DNA from: Acholeplasmataceae bacterium | Lineage (GTDB): Bacteria; Bacillota_I; Bacilli_A; Acholeplasmatales; Acholeplasmataceae | Assembly (NCBI GenBank): GCA_023230825.1 | Contig: JALNWO010000022.1 | Location: 1-16,218 of the forward strand | Reading direction: 5' to 3' | DNA length: 16,218 nt | Shown: in pieces, positions 1-8,468 of the stretch | Position numbering within the stretch: the first letter of the stretch is position 1 | Layout of the letters: the number at the start of each line of letters is the position of its first letter | Translations under genes and position numbers: made by a program | The notes under the pieces: model-generated | Told to the model about the DNA's origin: nothing | The model's input: the letters and a program-made list of their open reading frames with translations, nothing else | Database searches by the model: none

Positions 1-1
1 A

Positions 2-3000
2 GGAACAATTACGTATTTAGGTCAAACAGAAACCAAGGATATTCAAATTAGAGTTTTAGCAGATGCTGAACCTTACGAAGAAGTTGATACATTTGCAGAA
101 GCTGAAGCCTTATTCCTTGATACTATTTCAAGCGCATCAGATCGGGTATACATTAAAGTTCTTAACGTATCTCTGATTGGTAAAATGGATGATGGACTCA
201 TGTTTATTGATAGCGAAGGTGCACCATTCTTTGCTTTTGGTAGCACAAGCAATGCATATAACAATGCCCAATTTGGTGTTTTATATGATGTTTTAGGAAA
301 CTTTGCTGACTACTTTGGAGTTACTCAAATTAACGGAACAGGTTCTGCATCAAGCCGTCAACCAACCATTCTTATTGAAAAAGATGGTGATCCAATTGAA
401 CCAGACCCAACGATCGTTGAAAATATTGCTGATTATTTACCAGCAACGATGCCAACTTATAGTTTAACAAATCGCTTTGCGATGGAATATCTAACAGTAG
501 ATGCAAAAGTATATATTAAGAGTACAGTCGACAACTATGGTGTCTTCTTATTAGACGTTGACTATAATGGCGACTATTCTGATATTGATGCATCAGGAAC
601 CAGTGTTCCTTACTCAAATAATGGAATTGTTATTTATTACACATCCAATAAAGATGCGTTAATTCCTCTTAACGGTTTAACAGTTACTATTGATATTGTT
701 ATCTATGGCTTAAGAGATGACAGACTCATTTACAATGCAGTCTTCTTAGGCGATATCGATGATATTATCGTTCATGAAATGACAGATGCACAAGCTGTTG
801 CTGCAGTTAAACAAACATTAGGAATGACAATTCCTGAACAAATTGTTGAACCAGGAACAATTAATTTACCAACTTCAATGTTGGGAACAACTATTGTTTG
901 GACAACTGATAATGCAGACATTATTTCTGTAGGTGGAGTTGTTACTCCAGTTGATGGTGAAAGAAACGCAGTTAAATTAACAGCAACAATTACCAAAGGT
1001 GATCAAACCGATGAAATTGATATCACTGTTCTTGTAGGTGAACTTCCTGTCTTATCGATTGAAGATGCTCTTGCAATTACAACCAAAGACGTCATTAAAG
1101 TGAAAGGTACCGTTGTTGGATATGTTGCCAATGATACCCTTGCTTTCCATGATGAAACAGGTGCAGTCACATTATTCGTAGGTGGTCAAACACTTTCGGA
1201 AGCTGCAACAATTCTTAGAGGCGCAATTGGTAAAGTTGTTATTGTTGAAGGCTCTAGAAACACATATAATGGTTTAGAACAAATCGAAAAAATTCTTAGT
1301 GCAGAAGTAGTAGCAACTGAAACACCACATTTTGAAAAAGCTGACATCACTGATGTTGATTGGGATCCAACAACATTGCTTCCATATCAAGGTAAACTTA
1401 TCTCAATTACTGAAGGTGTTATTTCTAAAGTGACAATTGACAGCTATGATAACATCACTGTTGAAATTACTATTGGTGAAAAAACAATTAACATGAAATG
1501 GGACGCTCGTGTAGCAATCACTGGCGGCGCAAACAGATTATTAACAGCCCTTGAAGGAGACTTAATTGACGTTGTTGATGCTCCACTTGGATGGGTCAGC
1601 AATAAACCACTTATTGGTTATTACGTTGCTAATCAAGCTGTTATTACTGAAAACCCAGATCTCGAAAAATATGAAGTTACTTTCATGGATGATGAAAACG
1701 TAATTGACACCATTGAAGTGACTGATGGAAGAATCATTCCAGCTGAAGAATATCCAAGAGTGATTAAACCTGGATTTAAACTATCTGGTTGGTTCACTGA
1801 TGAAGAATTATTAACAGCATGGGATCCAGCAACTATTATTGAAGCAGATACTGTTTTATATGCTAAATTTGAAGAAGCTGTTGAAGTGATTGATGTATAT
1901 AGTTTTGCAGACTTAGATAATGCAACTTCTTATGTCACAACCCCAACAGAATTCTCAGTAAACGATTTAGATTTAATTAGAATGAATGCCAACATAAGCG
2001 CTTCTGGCGAGCACAAAGGTGTTGTCTTAGGTATTCGTACTGGCAATAGCTGGGGAAGCCCATATTTAGAAATTAAAGATCCACTTCAAGATGTGACTAA
2101 GGTTGTCTTCAATATTACCAACTGGACAACTGATGCACAGTATAATCTTGATTATGCTGATGGTATTTATATCCAAACTTCAGTTGATGGAACAACTTGG
2201 GTTGACAGTGAAAACTTTAAGACTGGCTGGGATACTGGCAGTCTTGCAAGCAATAATATTGAACTTGAATTGTTTGCGGATGTGTACGTAAGATTATTTG
2301 TTAGATCTGCAGGTACTCAAGAAGGAACATACCAATTAAGACTTATTGTTAAATCAATTGAAATTCATTCCCTTAGACCACCGGTAGAAGAAGCAGCTCA
2401 TGTTACATTTGATTTAAACTATGGTGAAGAAGATCCAACTGTTGTGACAATTGAAGCAGGTGAAAAAGTTACCCGTCCTTCAAACCCAACTAGAGAAGAT
2501 TTCAACTTTTTAGGTTGGTATTTAGATGAAGCGGTAGAACCATTTGATTTCAATACTGCAATTAATGAAGATATTACGTTATATGCTCGTTGGGAAGCAG
2601 TTGCTCTTGGTACAATCGCTGATGCTTTAGCGAAGCCAGCTGGCTTTGAAGTCATTATTGAAGGTGTTGTTTCTGGATTTACAGCTTACACAACATTTGG
2701 CAACTATGACAAAGTATGGATTGAAGATGGAACAGGCGCAATTACAGTTTACAGAGGAACATTCCCTGAAACTTTAGCAATTGGCGATAAATTTACCGTT
2801 CGTGGTAAAGTGGCTGCCTTTAATGGTTTAATTCAGATTGCCCAAGGCTCAACACTTACTTACGTTGACAGTGGAAATGCTCTTATTGACTCAGCAGATA
2901 TTTTAGATATAGATGAACTTACTGTTGATAAAGTTGCTACAAGAGTAAACCTATCAGGCACAGTTGTTAGTATTTCTGGCAATGGCCGCGATATGGTTGT

Positions 3001-3949
3001 TAAAGTTGGCGAGAAAAATATCTCACTACGTGCAATTGCCGATACTGGAGCAATCAACACTCACATTTTAACAGGTTCTGTTGGCCAACAAGTGAACTTA
3101 AAAGATATCCAAGTTGATTGGTTTAATGGACCACAATTATTACCCACTTTAGCGGCACAAGTTGAATTTATTGGAATGACTGATGCACAAAAAGTTGCTG
3201 CTGCGAAAGACACAATCCTTGATTACTTCGATGGTAAATCATTTGATATGGGTACACAAATTGTAATCGACGAAGAAGGGTTGCATGATGTCACCGTTGA
3301 TTTTGAAACTGATCCAGTTGGAGCTCTTGATGAAGAAGGCAAGTGGATGGATGTTGTTGAAGACACTGTTGTTATCTTCACTGTCACCATTACTTTAGGA
3401 GCTGAAGAAGAAGAATTTACTTTCTCCGTTACGATTAAATTTGCAGAAGAAGACACCGACGTTGTTTTATATGAAACAGGTTTTGAAGATGTTACTGGCA
3501 CGAATGTAGCTGGTTATGCAAGTGGAGAAGTCTTATCCGACGGTAAATCTTGGATTCTTTCTGATGCTTTAATTGGGAACCTCGGAGACGATAAGAAGAA
3601 TGATGATAAAGCAGTTCGTTTCAGAGCGCCTGGTATTGCAACATTATTAGTTGATTTTGAAAATGTGACAAAAATCTCTTTCTATTACGGAAACTATGGG
3701 TCACTTACCATTGGTAGACTTAGCTTATGGATAAGCAATGACGAAGGTGATACATGGACAGAAATTTGGACACAAGCAGATGCACAGTCAATCTTAACTC
3801 AAGAAATTGTTGTTATTGACTACGATGAACTCGAAGGTTTTAGCGAAGAAGATTCTATTCGTTTTGAGTTCAGAGCTTCTGAAGGTGGCACAGTTAACAA
3901 TCATAGATTAAACATAGACGATATTAAAGTTTATGGAAACCCCCAATAG
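2..3949 (+). CDS. Large secreted multidomain protein, N-terminal part of a split endonuclease I (5' partial)
   Basis: The frame is open to the first base of the window, so the ATG at 185 is internal and the true start and signal peptide lie upstream. What is visible is a chain of extracellular modules (limits approximate, assigned by pattern): OB-fold-like segments (83-410, 420-770); an atrophied bacterial Ig domain (779-1045) beginning MTDAQAVAA; OB folds resembling those of YhcR-type nucleases (1046-1330, 1330-1660); an InlB/Listeria-Bacteroides repeat ending in GW..D..LYAKF (1664-1875); a beta-sandwich (1876-2385); a second InlB-type repeat ending LYARWE (2396-2605); OB folds (2606-2880, 2881-3165); a second atrophied Ig domain beginning MTDAQKVAA (3176-3450); and a jelly-roll-like domain (3460-3937). 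There is no catalytic domain in this frame. OB folds beside endonuclease I or calcineurin domains are common in secreted nucleases, so the role is probably nucleic-acid or surface binding. The frame stops at 3947-3949 while homology-like sequence continues in the -1 frame. Confidence 0.85.
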   Translation, partial: GTITYLGQTETKDIQIRVLADAEPYEEVDTFAEAEALFLDTISSASDRVYIKVLNVSLIGKMDDGLMFIDSEGAPFFAFGSTSNAYNNAQFGVLYDVLGNFADYFGVTQINGTGSASSRQPTILIEKDGDPIEPDPTIVENIADYLPATMPTYSLTNRFAMEYLTVDAKVYIKSTVDNYGVFLLDVDYNGDYSDIDASGTSVPYSNNGIVIYYTSNKDALIPLNGLTVTIDIVIYGLRDDRLIYNAVFLGDIDDIIVHEMTDAQAVAAVKQTLGMTIPEQIVEPGTINLPTSMLGTTIVWTTDNADIISVGGVVTPVDGERNAVKLTATITKGDQTDEIDITVLVGELPVLSIEDALAITTKDVIKVKGTVVGYVANDTLAFHDETGAVTLFVGGQTLSEAATILRGAIGKVVIVEGSRNTYNGLEQIEKILSAEVVATETPHFEKADITDVDWDPTTLLPYQGKLISITEGVISKVTIDSYDNITVEITIGEKTINMKWDARVAITGGANRLLTALEGDLIDVVDAPLGWVSNKPLIGYYVANQAVITENPDLEKYEVTFMDDENVIDTIEVTDGRIIPAEEYPRVIKPGFKLSGWFTDEELLTAWDPATIIEADTVLYAKFEEAVEVIDVYSFADLDNATSYVTTPTEFSVNDLDLIRMNANISASGEHKGVVLGIRTGNSWGSPYLEIKDPLQDVTKVVFNITNWTTDAQYNLDYADGIYIQTSVDGTTWVDSENFKTGWDTGSLASNNIELELFADVYVRLFVRSAGTQEGTYQLRLIVKSIEIHSLRPPVEEAAHVTFDLNYGEEDPTVVTIEAGEKVTRPSNPTREDFNFLGWYLDEAVEPFDFNTAINEDITLYARWEAVALGTIADALAKPAGFEVIIEGVVSGFTAYTTFGNYDKVWIEDGTGAITVYRGTFPETLAIGDKFTVRGKVAAFNGLIQIAQGSTLTYVDSGNALIDSADILDIDELTVDKVATRVNLSGTVVSISGNGRDMVVKVGEKNISLRAIADTGAINTHILTGSVGQQVNLKDIQVDWFNGPQLLPTLAAQVEFIGMTDAQKVAAAKDTILDYFDGKSFDMGTQIVIDEEGLHDVTVDFETDPVGALDEEGKWMDVVEDTVVIFTVTITLGAEEEEFTFSVTIKFAEEDTDVVLYETGFEDVTGTNVAGYASGEVLSDGKSWILSDALIGNLGDDKKNDDKAVRFRAPGIATLLVDFENVTKISFYYGNYGSLTIGRLSLWISNDEGDTWTEIWTQADAQSILTQEIVVIDYDELEGFSEEDSIRFEFRASEGGTVNNHRLNIDDIKVYGNPQ

Positions 3950-4038
3950 CCCCTATAGAAGATAACATAGCACCTATAATTAACGTTGAGCCTCCCTACA
4001 GTAGTGGGGAGGCCCAACTTTCTGTAGGGGCGCTTTTT
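3937..4038 (+). promoter_or_regulatory. Candidate -1 frameshift signal with terminator-like alternative fold
   Basis: The heptamer A AAC CCC (3937-3943), in the frame of the upstream gene, has the X XXY YYZ form. After a 5-nt spacer, 3949-3960 can pair with 4020-4031 (12 bp, one G-U), enclosing an inner hairpin 3985-3996/4007-4018 (GTTG and GCCTCCC arms with one mismatch). A competing fold pairs 3990-4001 with 4022-4033 (one C-C mismatch, one wobble) and is followed directly by T5 at 4034-4038, like an intrinsic terminator. The pairings are read directly; any function is inference. CCC is not a classic efficient A-site slippery codon. Confidence 0.4.
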
Positions 4039-4977
4039 ACATTACCGGAAGTTACAGCTTCAGACAACATTGATGGTGATTTAACAGAGGATATTGATAT
4101 TATTCTTGATGAAATTATTCCTTATTTTGATGAAGATGTTTTGCAGTATGCTTTTTTACAAAAAGGTGAATATGAAGTGTTTTATATTGTTGAAGATGCG
4201 GCAGGAAATGTTGCTGAATTTATTTTAACAATCACCATTGAATTCCCCTATGAATATTATTATGAGACAACAGTAGATTTAGAAGGTATAGCTCTGTTTA
4301 ATGAATTGAGAGAAATTGTCTCGATTCATAATAAAGTGAGTTATGGTGATGCACGGTATATCTTATCAGTTAGCGATCGAGATTATAAGACTGATTATAC
4401 AACTGTGCGCGGCATGTACGATAATGATGTTATTTCAACCTACTGGATAGGTCAAGGTGCAGGAGCATGGCAAAGAGAACATGTTTGGCCTAACTCAAAA
4501 CTTGGTGCAGCTAAAGTCTCAAACACTTCAAAAGATCAACGATCAGATTTACATGGTTTAAGAGCCATCACTGGTATTAATCAAACACGTTCTAACCGAT
4601 ATTTTGACCAAGGCGTTGGTAGTGCGCACATTATTGGCTCCGAAGCTTTTTATCCAGGAGATGATTTTAAGGGTGATGTCGCGAGAATTTTATTTTTTAT
4701 GGTTTTAAGATATGATTTTTTAACCCTTACCGATGACATTTCTTTATTAGAAAATAACCCAAGCACAAATTATACAATGGCAGGCGCTTATCAAGGTCTC
4801 TTATCATTACTGGTGGATTGGCATTTAGAAGATCCTGTTGATAAATTTGAAATTGATCGTAACAACTTTATCTACGAAGGTATTGCATATGATCCAAATG
4901 ATCAAGCAATTACTCCTCAAGGCAATAGAAATCCTTTTATTGACCATCCTGAATGGGTTGAAATGTTATTTGGATAA
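3943..4977 (+). CDS. Endonuclease I (EndA/NucM/Vvn-type) catalytic domain with Ig-like module, continuing the preceding protein in the -1 frame
   Basis: This frame is open from 3907 (after TAG at 3904) to TAA 4975-4977. No ATG or ribosome-binding site precedes the first domain; the first usable initiator-like codon is TTG 4141, which lies inside the Ig-like module. That module (about 3964-4240) has the TASDNIDGDLT and YIVEDAAGN signatures of DUF5011/HYR-like domains. From about 4260 an endonuclease I domain follows: REHVWPNS (4474-4497) with the metal-ligand Glu (4477) and general-base His (4480); SDLHGLRAI; and TRSN (4585-4596), whose Asn 4594 matches the second metal ligand of Vvn-type enzymes. 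This family degrades DNA and RNA non-specifically outside the cell. The domain looks complete and its catalytic residues are present, so it is not visibly decaying. I infer it is the C-terminal end of the preceding 1,300-residue-plus protein, reached by a -1 shift near 3940-3944 or separated by a sequence error. Expression as an independent gene from 4141 is the weaker alternative. Confidence 0.82.
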   Translation, partial: PIAPIEDNIAPIINVEPPYSSGEAQLSVGALFTLPEVTASDNIDGDLTEDIDIILDEIIPYFDEDVLQYAFLQKGEYEVFYIVEDAAGNVAEFILTITIEFPYEYYYETTVDLEGIALFNELREIVSIHNKVSYGDARYILSVSDRDYKTDYTTVRGMYDNDVISTYWIGQGAGAWQREHVWPNSKLGAAKVSNTSKDQRSDLHGLRAITGINQTRSNRYFDQGVGSAHIIGSEAFYPGDDFKGDVARILFFMVLRYDFLTLTDDISLLENNPSTNYTMAGAYQGLLSLLVDWHLEDPVDKFEIDRNNFIYEGIAYDPNDQAITPQGNRNPFIDHPEWVEMLFG

Positions 4978-5005
4978 ACAGATTATGTTTAAACACTATT
5001 TTTCT

Positions 5006-5036
5006 AAAGCGTAGCAACAGCTACGCTTTTTCTTTT
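5006..5036 (+). terminator. Intrinsic terminator after the endonuclease I gene
   Basis: A 10-bp perfect stem (5006-5015 with 5020-5029, AAAGCGTAGC / GCTACGCTTT) with loop AACA is followed by a T-rich tract to 5036. It lies 28 bases after the stop at 4977 and separates the large nuclease from the lipoprotein promoter. Confidence 0.9.
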
Positions 5037-5109
5037 AGATGACGATATGATTAAGCGTAAGAGAAACAAAATAAAAGCATCTTTCTAATATCATTTAGAG
5101 CATTATATA

Positions 5110-5118
5110 TGTTATAAT
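5110..5118 (+). promoter_or_regulatory. Extended -10 promoter for the lipoprotein nuclease gene
   Basis: TGTTATAAT is a perfect extended -10 (TGn plus TATAAT at 5113-5118). No consensus -35 lies 16-18 bases upstream. Transcription would start near 5125, just ahead of the AAGGAGG site at 5137-5143. Confidence 0.7.
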
Positions 5119-5151
5119 AATGACACAACCAGCGTGAAGGAGGCGTAACAA

Positions 5152-6594
5152 ATGCGTAAAAAAATAATGAGCTTTTTATTTGTTTTTATGATTGCATTCG
5201 TTGTTGTTGCTTGTAATAAAGAAAACCAAGAAATTAGACTTCCGGTCTTAAACGGACTTACAAAAACAGAAATTATAACAGAATTAAATGCATTGAATGC
5301 GACGTATGAATTTGTTGATGAAATTAACTTTAATATTGTTGAAAATACTTTTATCAGATATGGAAACAACTTATCTGCCGGGATGACAATTAATCCGTCG
5401 GAAACAACTCTTCTCATATACATTTCGGTCCATAAAATACTTCTTCCTGATTTAGCAGGAAAAACAGAGGCACAGGTCGCAATCGCCTTGTCAAACCTTA
5501 ATCTTACCTACAACATTACATATCGTGACACCTTAGATGTTGAAGAAGGTAAGTTTATCGAGTACGGTGGCACGTTTTATATTGGACAAGAATTACAACC
5601 AGAATCAAGAGTAGCTGTTGTTATCGCTAAATACCCAGAATCATATCGCTCACCTATTTTTATTTCTAAGTATGTGGCCAATGCAGATAATGATAAGGCA
5701 CTTGAGCTATATAACTCATTAGATGTTGAAGTTTCATTAGCAGGATATAAATTAACATTTTATTTAGACGGAGCAGAAAACCCATCTAACACATATACTT
5801 TTCCTGAAGGAACAACGTTAGCGGCACACGATACGTTACTGTTAGTTCATCCAGAAGCCTCATTTATCCTTAAAAATAAAGCCGATATATTAACCGATGA
5901 ATTGACTTTTATTGGAAAAGACTATATTCGTTTACTTGACTATAAAGATTCGTTTATCGATGAGTTTGGCTTATATAAAGTCTATGTGATGAATTTCGCC
6001 AATCGAATTATGGTTAGAAAAGAAACGGTTATTCAATCTAATCTAGAATTCACACGCGATGAGTGGGATTTATACTATAAAGATTATTATGAAATTTTAG
6101 ATAGCCATCCAACATATTTTCCAGAAACATTTGGTTTTTTACCGGAAGACTTAGCACTACCCGGAGGATATGATGTCCCCAGAGGGATGGTTGAAGTAAC
6201 ATATATCAGATCCCACGACGGTGACACATCTTACTTTGAGCCAGGTTTTATGGATGATAAAAGGGTGAGATACGTGGGTATTAATACACCCGAAGTTGGA
6301 GAACCATACGCTGATGCGGCTACAGTCTTTCTTGATCAATTATTAAGAAACGCAACAAAAGTCTATATTCAACACGACCCTTATGCAGGTGTTCATGACA
6401 CTTATAATCGTCAATTAGGACTTGTGTGGGCAGATAATAGACTTGCCAATTATGAAATTGTCTTAAATGGATTTTCGAGAAACTTCTATGTAGACCCGGA
6501 TGAACATTTTATTTATAATGGTGTTACTTTAAATGAGTGGTTTAGGAGAGCAGAAGCGAGCGCTATTGCACAAAGATTAGGAATATGGGCATAA
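5152..6594 (+). CDS. Surface lipoprotein nuclease: PASTA-like repeats, lamin-tail domain and Staphylococcal-nuclease domain
   Basis: This 480-residue protein starts at ATG 5152, 8 bases after AAGGAGG. It has a lipoprotein signal (residues 1-21) with lipobox VVAC and Cys21, so it is probably anchored to the outer face of the membrane. Residues about 28-91 and 93-161 are two PASTA-like repeats (LPVLNGLTKTE and LPDLAGKTEAQ starts). Residues about 166-275 resemble a lamin-tail (LTD) domain. The thermonuclease-like domain is about 347-480: DGDT (356-359), Arg373, NTPE (378-381) and Arg420 line up with Asp21, Arg35, Glu43 and Arg87 of S. aureus nuclease, so the catalytic set is kept. The Asp40 Ca2+ ligand is Asn378 here. 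It should cut DNA and RNA at the cell surface. It shares a transcript with the following membrane protein. The nuclease and lipoprotein calls are firm; PASTA and LTD are by pattern. Confidence 0.9.
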   Translation: MRKKIMSFLFVFMIAFVVVACNKENQEIRLPVLNGLTKTEIITELNALNATYEFVDEINFNIVENTFIRYGNNLSAGMTINPSETTLLIYISVHKILLPDLAGKTEAQVAIALSNLNLTYNITYRDTLDVEEGKFIEYGGTFYIGQELQPESRVAVVIAKYPESYRSPIFISKYVANADNDKALELYNSLDVEVSLAGYKLTFYLDGAENPSNTYTFPEGTTLAAHDTLLLVHPEASFILKNKADILTDELTFIGKDYIRLLDYKDSFIDEFGLYKVYVMNFANRIMVRKETVIQSNLEFTRDEWDLYYKDYYEILDSHPTYFPETFGFLPEDLALPGGYDVPRGMVEVTYIRSHDGDTSYFEPGFMDDKRVRYVGINTPEVGEPYADAATVFLDQLLRNATKVYIQHDPYAGVHDTYNRQLGLVWADNRLANYEIVLNGFSRNFYVDPDEHFIYNGVTLNEWFRRAEASAIAQRLGIWA

Positions 6595-6598
6595 AGGA

Positions 6599-7423
6599 AT
6601 GAAATATTTTAAAGCAATTTTATTTACTTTTTTGATGGCAGGTATCTTTTTTGGAACAATTATTTTTGTCGATGGAGTCGTGTCAGCTAGAAAGATGGCT
6701 GAAGTTATTACAACTTCACTCGAACAGGATAATTATCATATTCTTTTAAGGGCTAAATATCAAAGCCAAGACCCCATCATTGATAAAGAAATAGCAACAG
6801 CAGATTTTAAGGTAAATATAAAAGTATATGAGACTGCTGCCGTTATTGAAGATGAACTCAAAAGCTTTTTAGAGTTTGTTATTTTGACAACAGAAGGTGA
6901 AATCGGATTAATTTCTGATATGGCAGCAAGTTTAAAGACAAACACTGAAGAAATCCCTATTTGGTTTTTAAAATATTTTAATTTAGAAGTGTTTTCAGTT
7001 GTTGTAGAGCCATCGAGCTATCGCATTTTAGAACTTGATGATATTTTTGATGATCACTCAACGATATTGGAATCTATCATCCTAGAATACACACCTGAAG
7101 GTGCTTCAGAGAAAGTAGCATTTCCGGTAGAGATTAATCTTCAAAAAACTGATTTGACTTTTACAAATAAACTGATTAACTATTATCAAACCAACGATTC
7201 AACATACCCACAGGAAAATACAACAGATATCAAACTATATCAACATGTTGAGATTAATACTGCCTCGACTGTAATGGTCACTGGGGGAATTACTTTACTC
7301 CTAATCGTATTACTCACTTACTATGTTTATACAGTTAGACCTAGGAAAAAACTTGGGAAAGCACAACCATCAATTAATCTCCAAAAAGATATTGATAAAC
7401 TCCATGAGAAGACAGAAGATTAG
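6599..7423 (+). CDS. Unrecognised membrane protein with one TM helix at each end
   Basis: I do not recognise this 274-residue protein. Residues about 5-28 form an N-terminal hydrophobic helix (signal anchor, no lipobox Cys). About 190 residues of acidic, beta-strand-like sequence would lie outside the cell. A second helix sits at about 221-243, followed by a basic stop-transfer stretch (RPRKK) and a roughly 30-residue charged cytoplasmic tail. The ATG starts 4 bases after the stop of the nuclease lipoprotein gene, and the only purine-rich site (AAGG at 6594-6597) overlaps that stop, so translation is probably coupled. An intrinsic terminator follows. Its position suggests a helper, anchor or sensor for the lipoprotein nuclease, but that is guilt by association only. 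Confidence 0.8.
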   Translation: MKYFKAILFTFLMAGIFFGTIIFVDGVVSARKMAEVITTSLEQDNYHILLRAKYQSQDPIIDKEIATADFKVNIKVYETAAVIEDELKSFLEFVILTTEGEIGLISDMAASLKTNTEEIPIWFLKYFNLEVFSVVVEPSSYRILELDDIFDDHSTILESIILEYTPEGASEKVAFPVEINLQKTDLTFTNKLINYYQTNDSTYPQENTTDIKLYQHVEINTASTVMVTGGITLLLIVLLTYYVYTVRPRKKLGKAQPSINLQKDIDKLHEKTED

Positions 7424-7438
7424 ACGGCATAACAAAAA

Positions 7439-7465
7439 GAAAAGCGATTATTCATCGCTTTTTTC
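7439..7465 (+). terminator. Intrinsic terminator closing the lipoprotein nuclease operon
   Basis: An 8-bp perfect stem AAAGCGAT (7441-7448) / ATCGCTTT (7454-7461) with a 5-nt loop, followed by T residues to 7464. It sits 16 bases after the stop of the membrane protein. Confidence 0.9.
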
Positions 7466-7474
7466 ATCCGTTTA

Positions 7475-7491
7475 TGTTATACTGTTATAAT
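7475..7491 (+). promoter_or_regulatory. Tandem extended -10 promoter for the DHH genes
   Basis: Two consecutive extended -10 elements overlap head to tail: TGTTATACT (7475-7483) and TGTTATAAT (7483-7491). Neither has a clear -35. They lie between the upstream terminator and the AGGAAGG site at 7499-7505. Confidence 0.65.
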
Positions 7492-7517
7492 CTGCAAAAG
7501 GAAGGAAATTGACGTTT

Positions 7518-8468
7518 ATGAAAGAGAAAATTAAACAGATCATTGAGCGCTATGACACAATCATTATCCATCGTCACGAACGACCAGATATGGATGCGAT
7601 TGGTAGCCAAGTAGGGCTCTCACTTATTATTAAAGAAAATTATCCAACGAAAAAAGTATATATCGTTGGTGATGAAAACGAGATGTGTTATCAAGCAAAA
7701 ATGGATCAGATTGATCAACAAACATACCAAGATGCGTTGGTTATTATTGTTGATGTATCAGTAACAAGGATGATCGCAGATGATAGATACTTGTTAGCTA
7801 AAGAAGTTGTTATTATCGATCATCATCAAAATGATACCGATGTTGAAGAGGTTGCGATTTTTTATCGTGATGCATCGTTCGCATCCGCGGCTGAAATGAT
7901 TGTTGATTTTGCAAAAACATTTGCCTATAAAATCACCCCTGAAGCTGCAACTTACTTATATGGAGGAATGGTTACGGATACGGGACGTTTCTTATATATG
8001 AAGGAAGCCGAAAGAACGTTTGCGTTGGCGGCTTATATCACATCATTTCAACCTGAAATTCAAGGTTTTTATGATTGGTTATATACAGAACCACTCCAAA
8101 GAAGAAAAACCAAACAATTGTTTCAAAACTTTGAATTAACCCCCAATTTTGTCGCTTATCGCAAAAATGACGCGAAGCTCATCGAAGAAAGTGGTTTAGA
8201 TTTCCAAAGTGTTTCACGAGGAATGGTTAACCAAATGGCCGGCATCATAGAAGTGCCAATATGGGCTAATTTTACCGAAGACGTTGAAAACAATGTCATT
8301 GTTGGTGAGTTCCGCTCCCGTGGGATTGGCATTGTCGATATTGCGAAGAAATATGGTGGTGGCGGTCATTTAAATGCTTGTGGAGCAAGCCTAAAAGACT
8401 GGGATGAAGTCGACCAAATATTAAAAGATTTTGATGAAAGGGCACAAACTTATGAAACGAATTCTTGA
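7518..8468 (+). CDS. NrnA-like DHH-DHHA1 phosphoesterase, first of two tandem copies
   Basis: This 316-residue cytoplasmic enzyme is of the bifunctional oligoribonuclease / pAp-phosphatase (NrnA) type, which removes nucleotides from 2-5-mers and dephosphorylates 3'-phosphoadenosine 5'-phosphate. The DHH metal-site motifs are intact: HRHERPDMDAIG (18-29), VDVS, DHH (101-103) and VTDTGRF. The DHHA1 substrate-binding motif GGGGH ends at His284. I chose ATG 7518, which gives the usual family N-terminus. TTG 7509 is also open but lies only 3 bases after the AGGAAGG site. The gene has its own promoter, overlaps the next copy by 17 bases and heads a likely nrnA-nrnA-mnmE operon. NrnA is the best call; another DHH-DHHA1 subfamily (such as NrnB or a GdpP-lacking-GGDEF relative) is possible for one of the copies. 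Confidence 0.9.
   Translation: MKEKIKQIIERYDTIIIHRHERPDMDAIGSQVGLSLIIKENYPTKKVYIVGDENEMCYQAKMDQIDQQTYQDALVIIVDVSVTRMIADDRYLLAKEVVIIDHHQNDTDVEEVAIFYRDASFASAAEMIVDFAKTFAYKITPEAATYLYGGMVTDTGRFLYMKEAERTFALAAYITSFQPEIQGFYDWLYTEPLQRRKTKQLFQNFELTPNFVAYRKNDAKLIEESGLDFQSVSRGMVNQMAGIIEVPIWANFTEDVENNVIVGEFRSRGIGIVDIAKKYGGGGHLNACGASLKDWDEVDQILKDFDERAQTYETNS

Noticed and set aside
73..3501. Several minus-strand and alternate-frame open stretches of 60-92 codons inside the large secreted protein
   Set aside because: They lie opposite or out of frame with a long, clearly domain-structured coding frame, lack ribosome-binding sites and have shadow-like Ser/Thr/Ile composition.
4141..4977. Endonuclease I as an independent gene starting at TTG 4141
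   Set aside because: There is no Shine-Dalgarno site, the start would cut the Ig-like domain in half, and the frame is open and meaningful back to the upstream gene. Kept only as a weaker alternative.
8431..8451. TTG 8431 or ATG 8434 as the start of the second DHH gene
   Set aside because: ATG 8452 has a well-spaced GAAAGGG site and gives an N-terminus matching the first paralogue.
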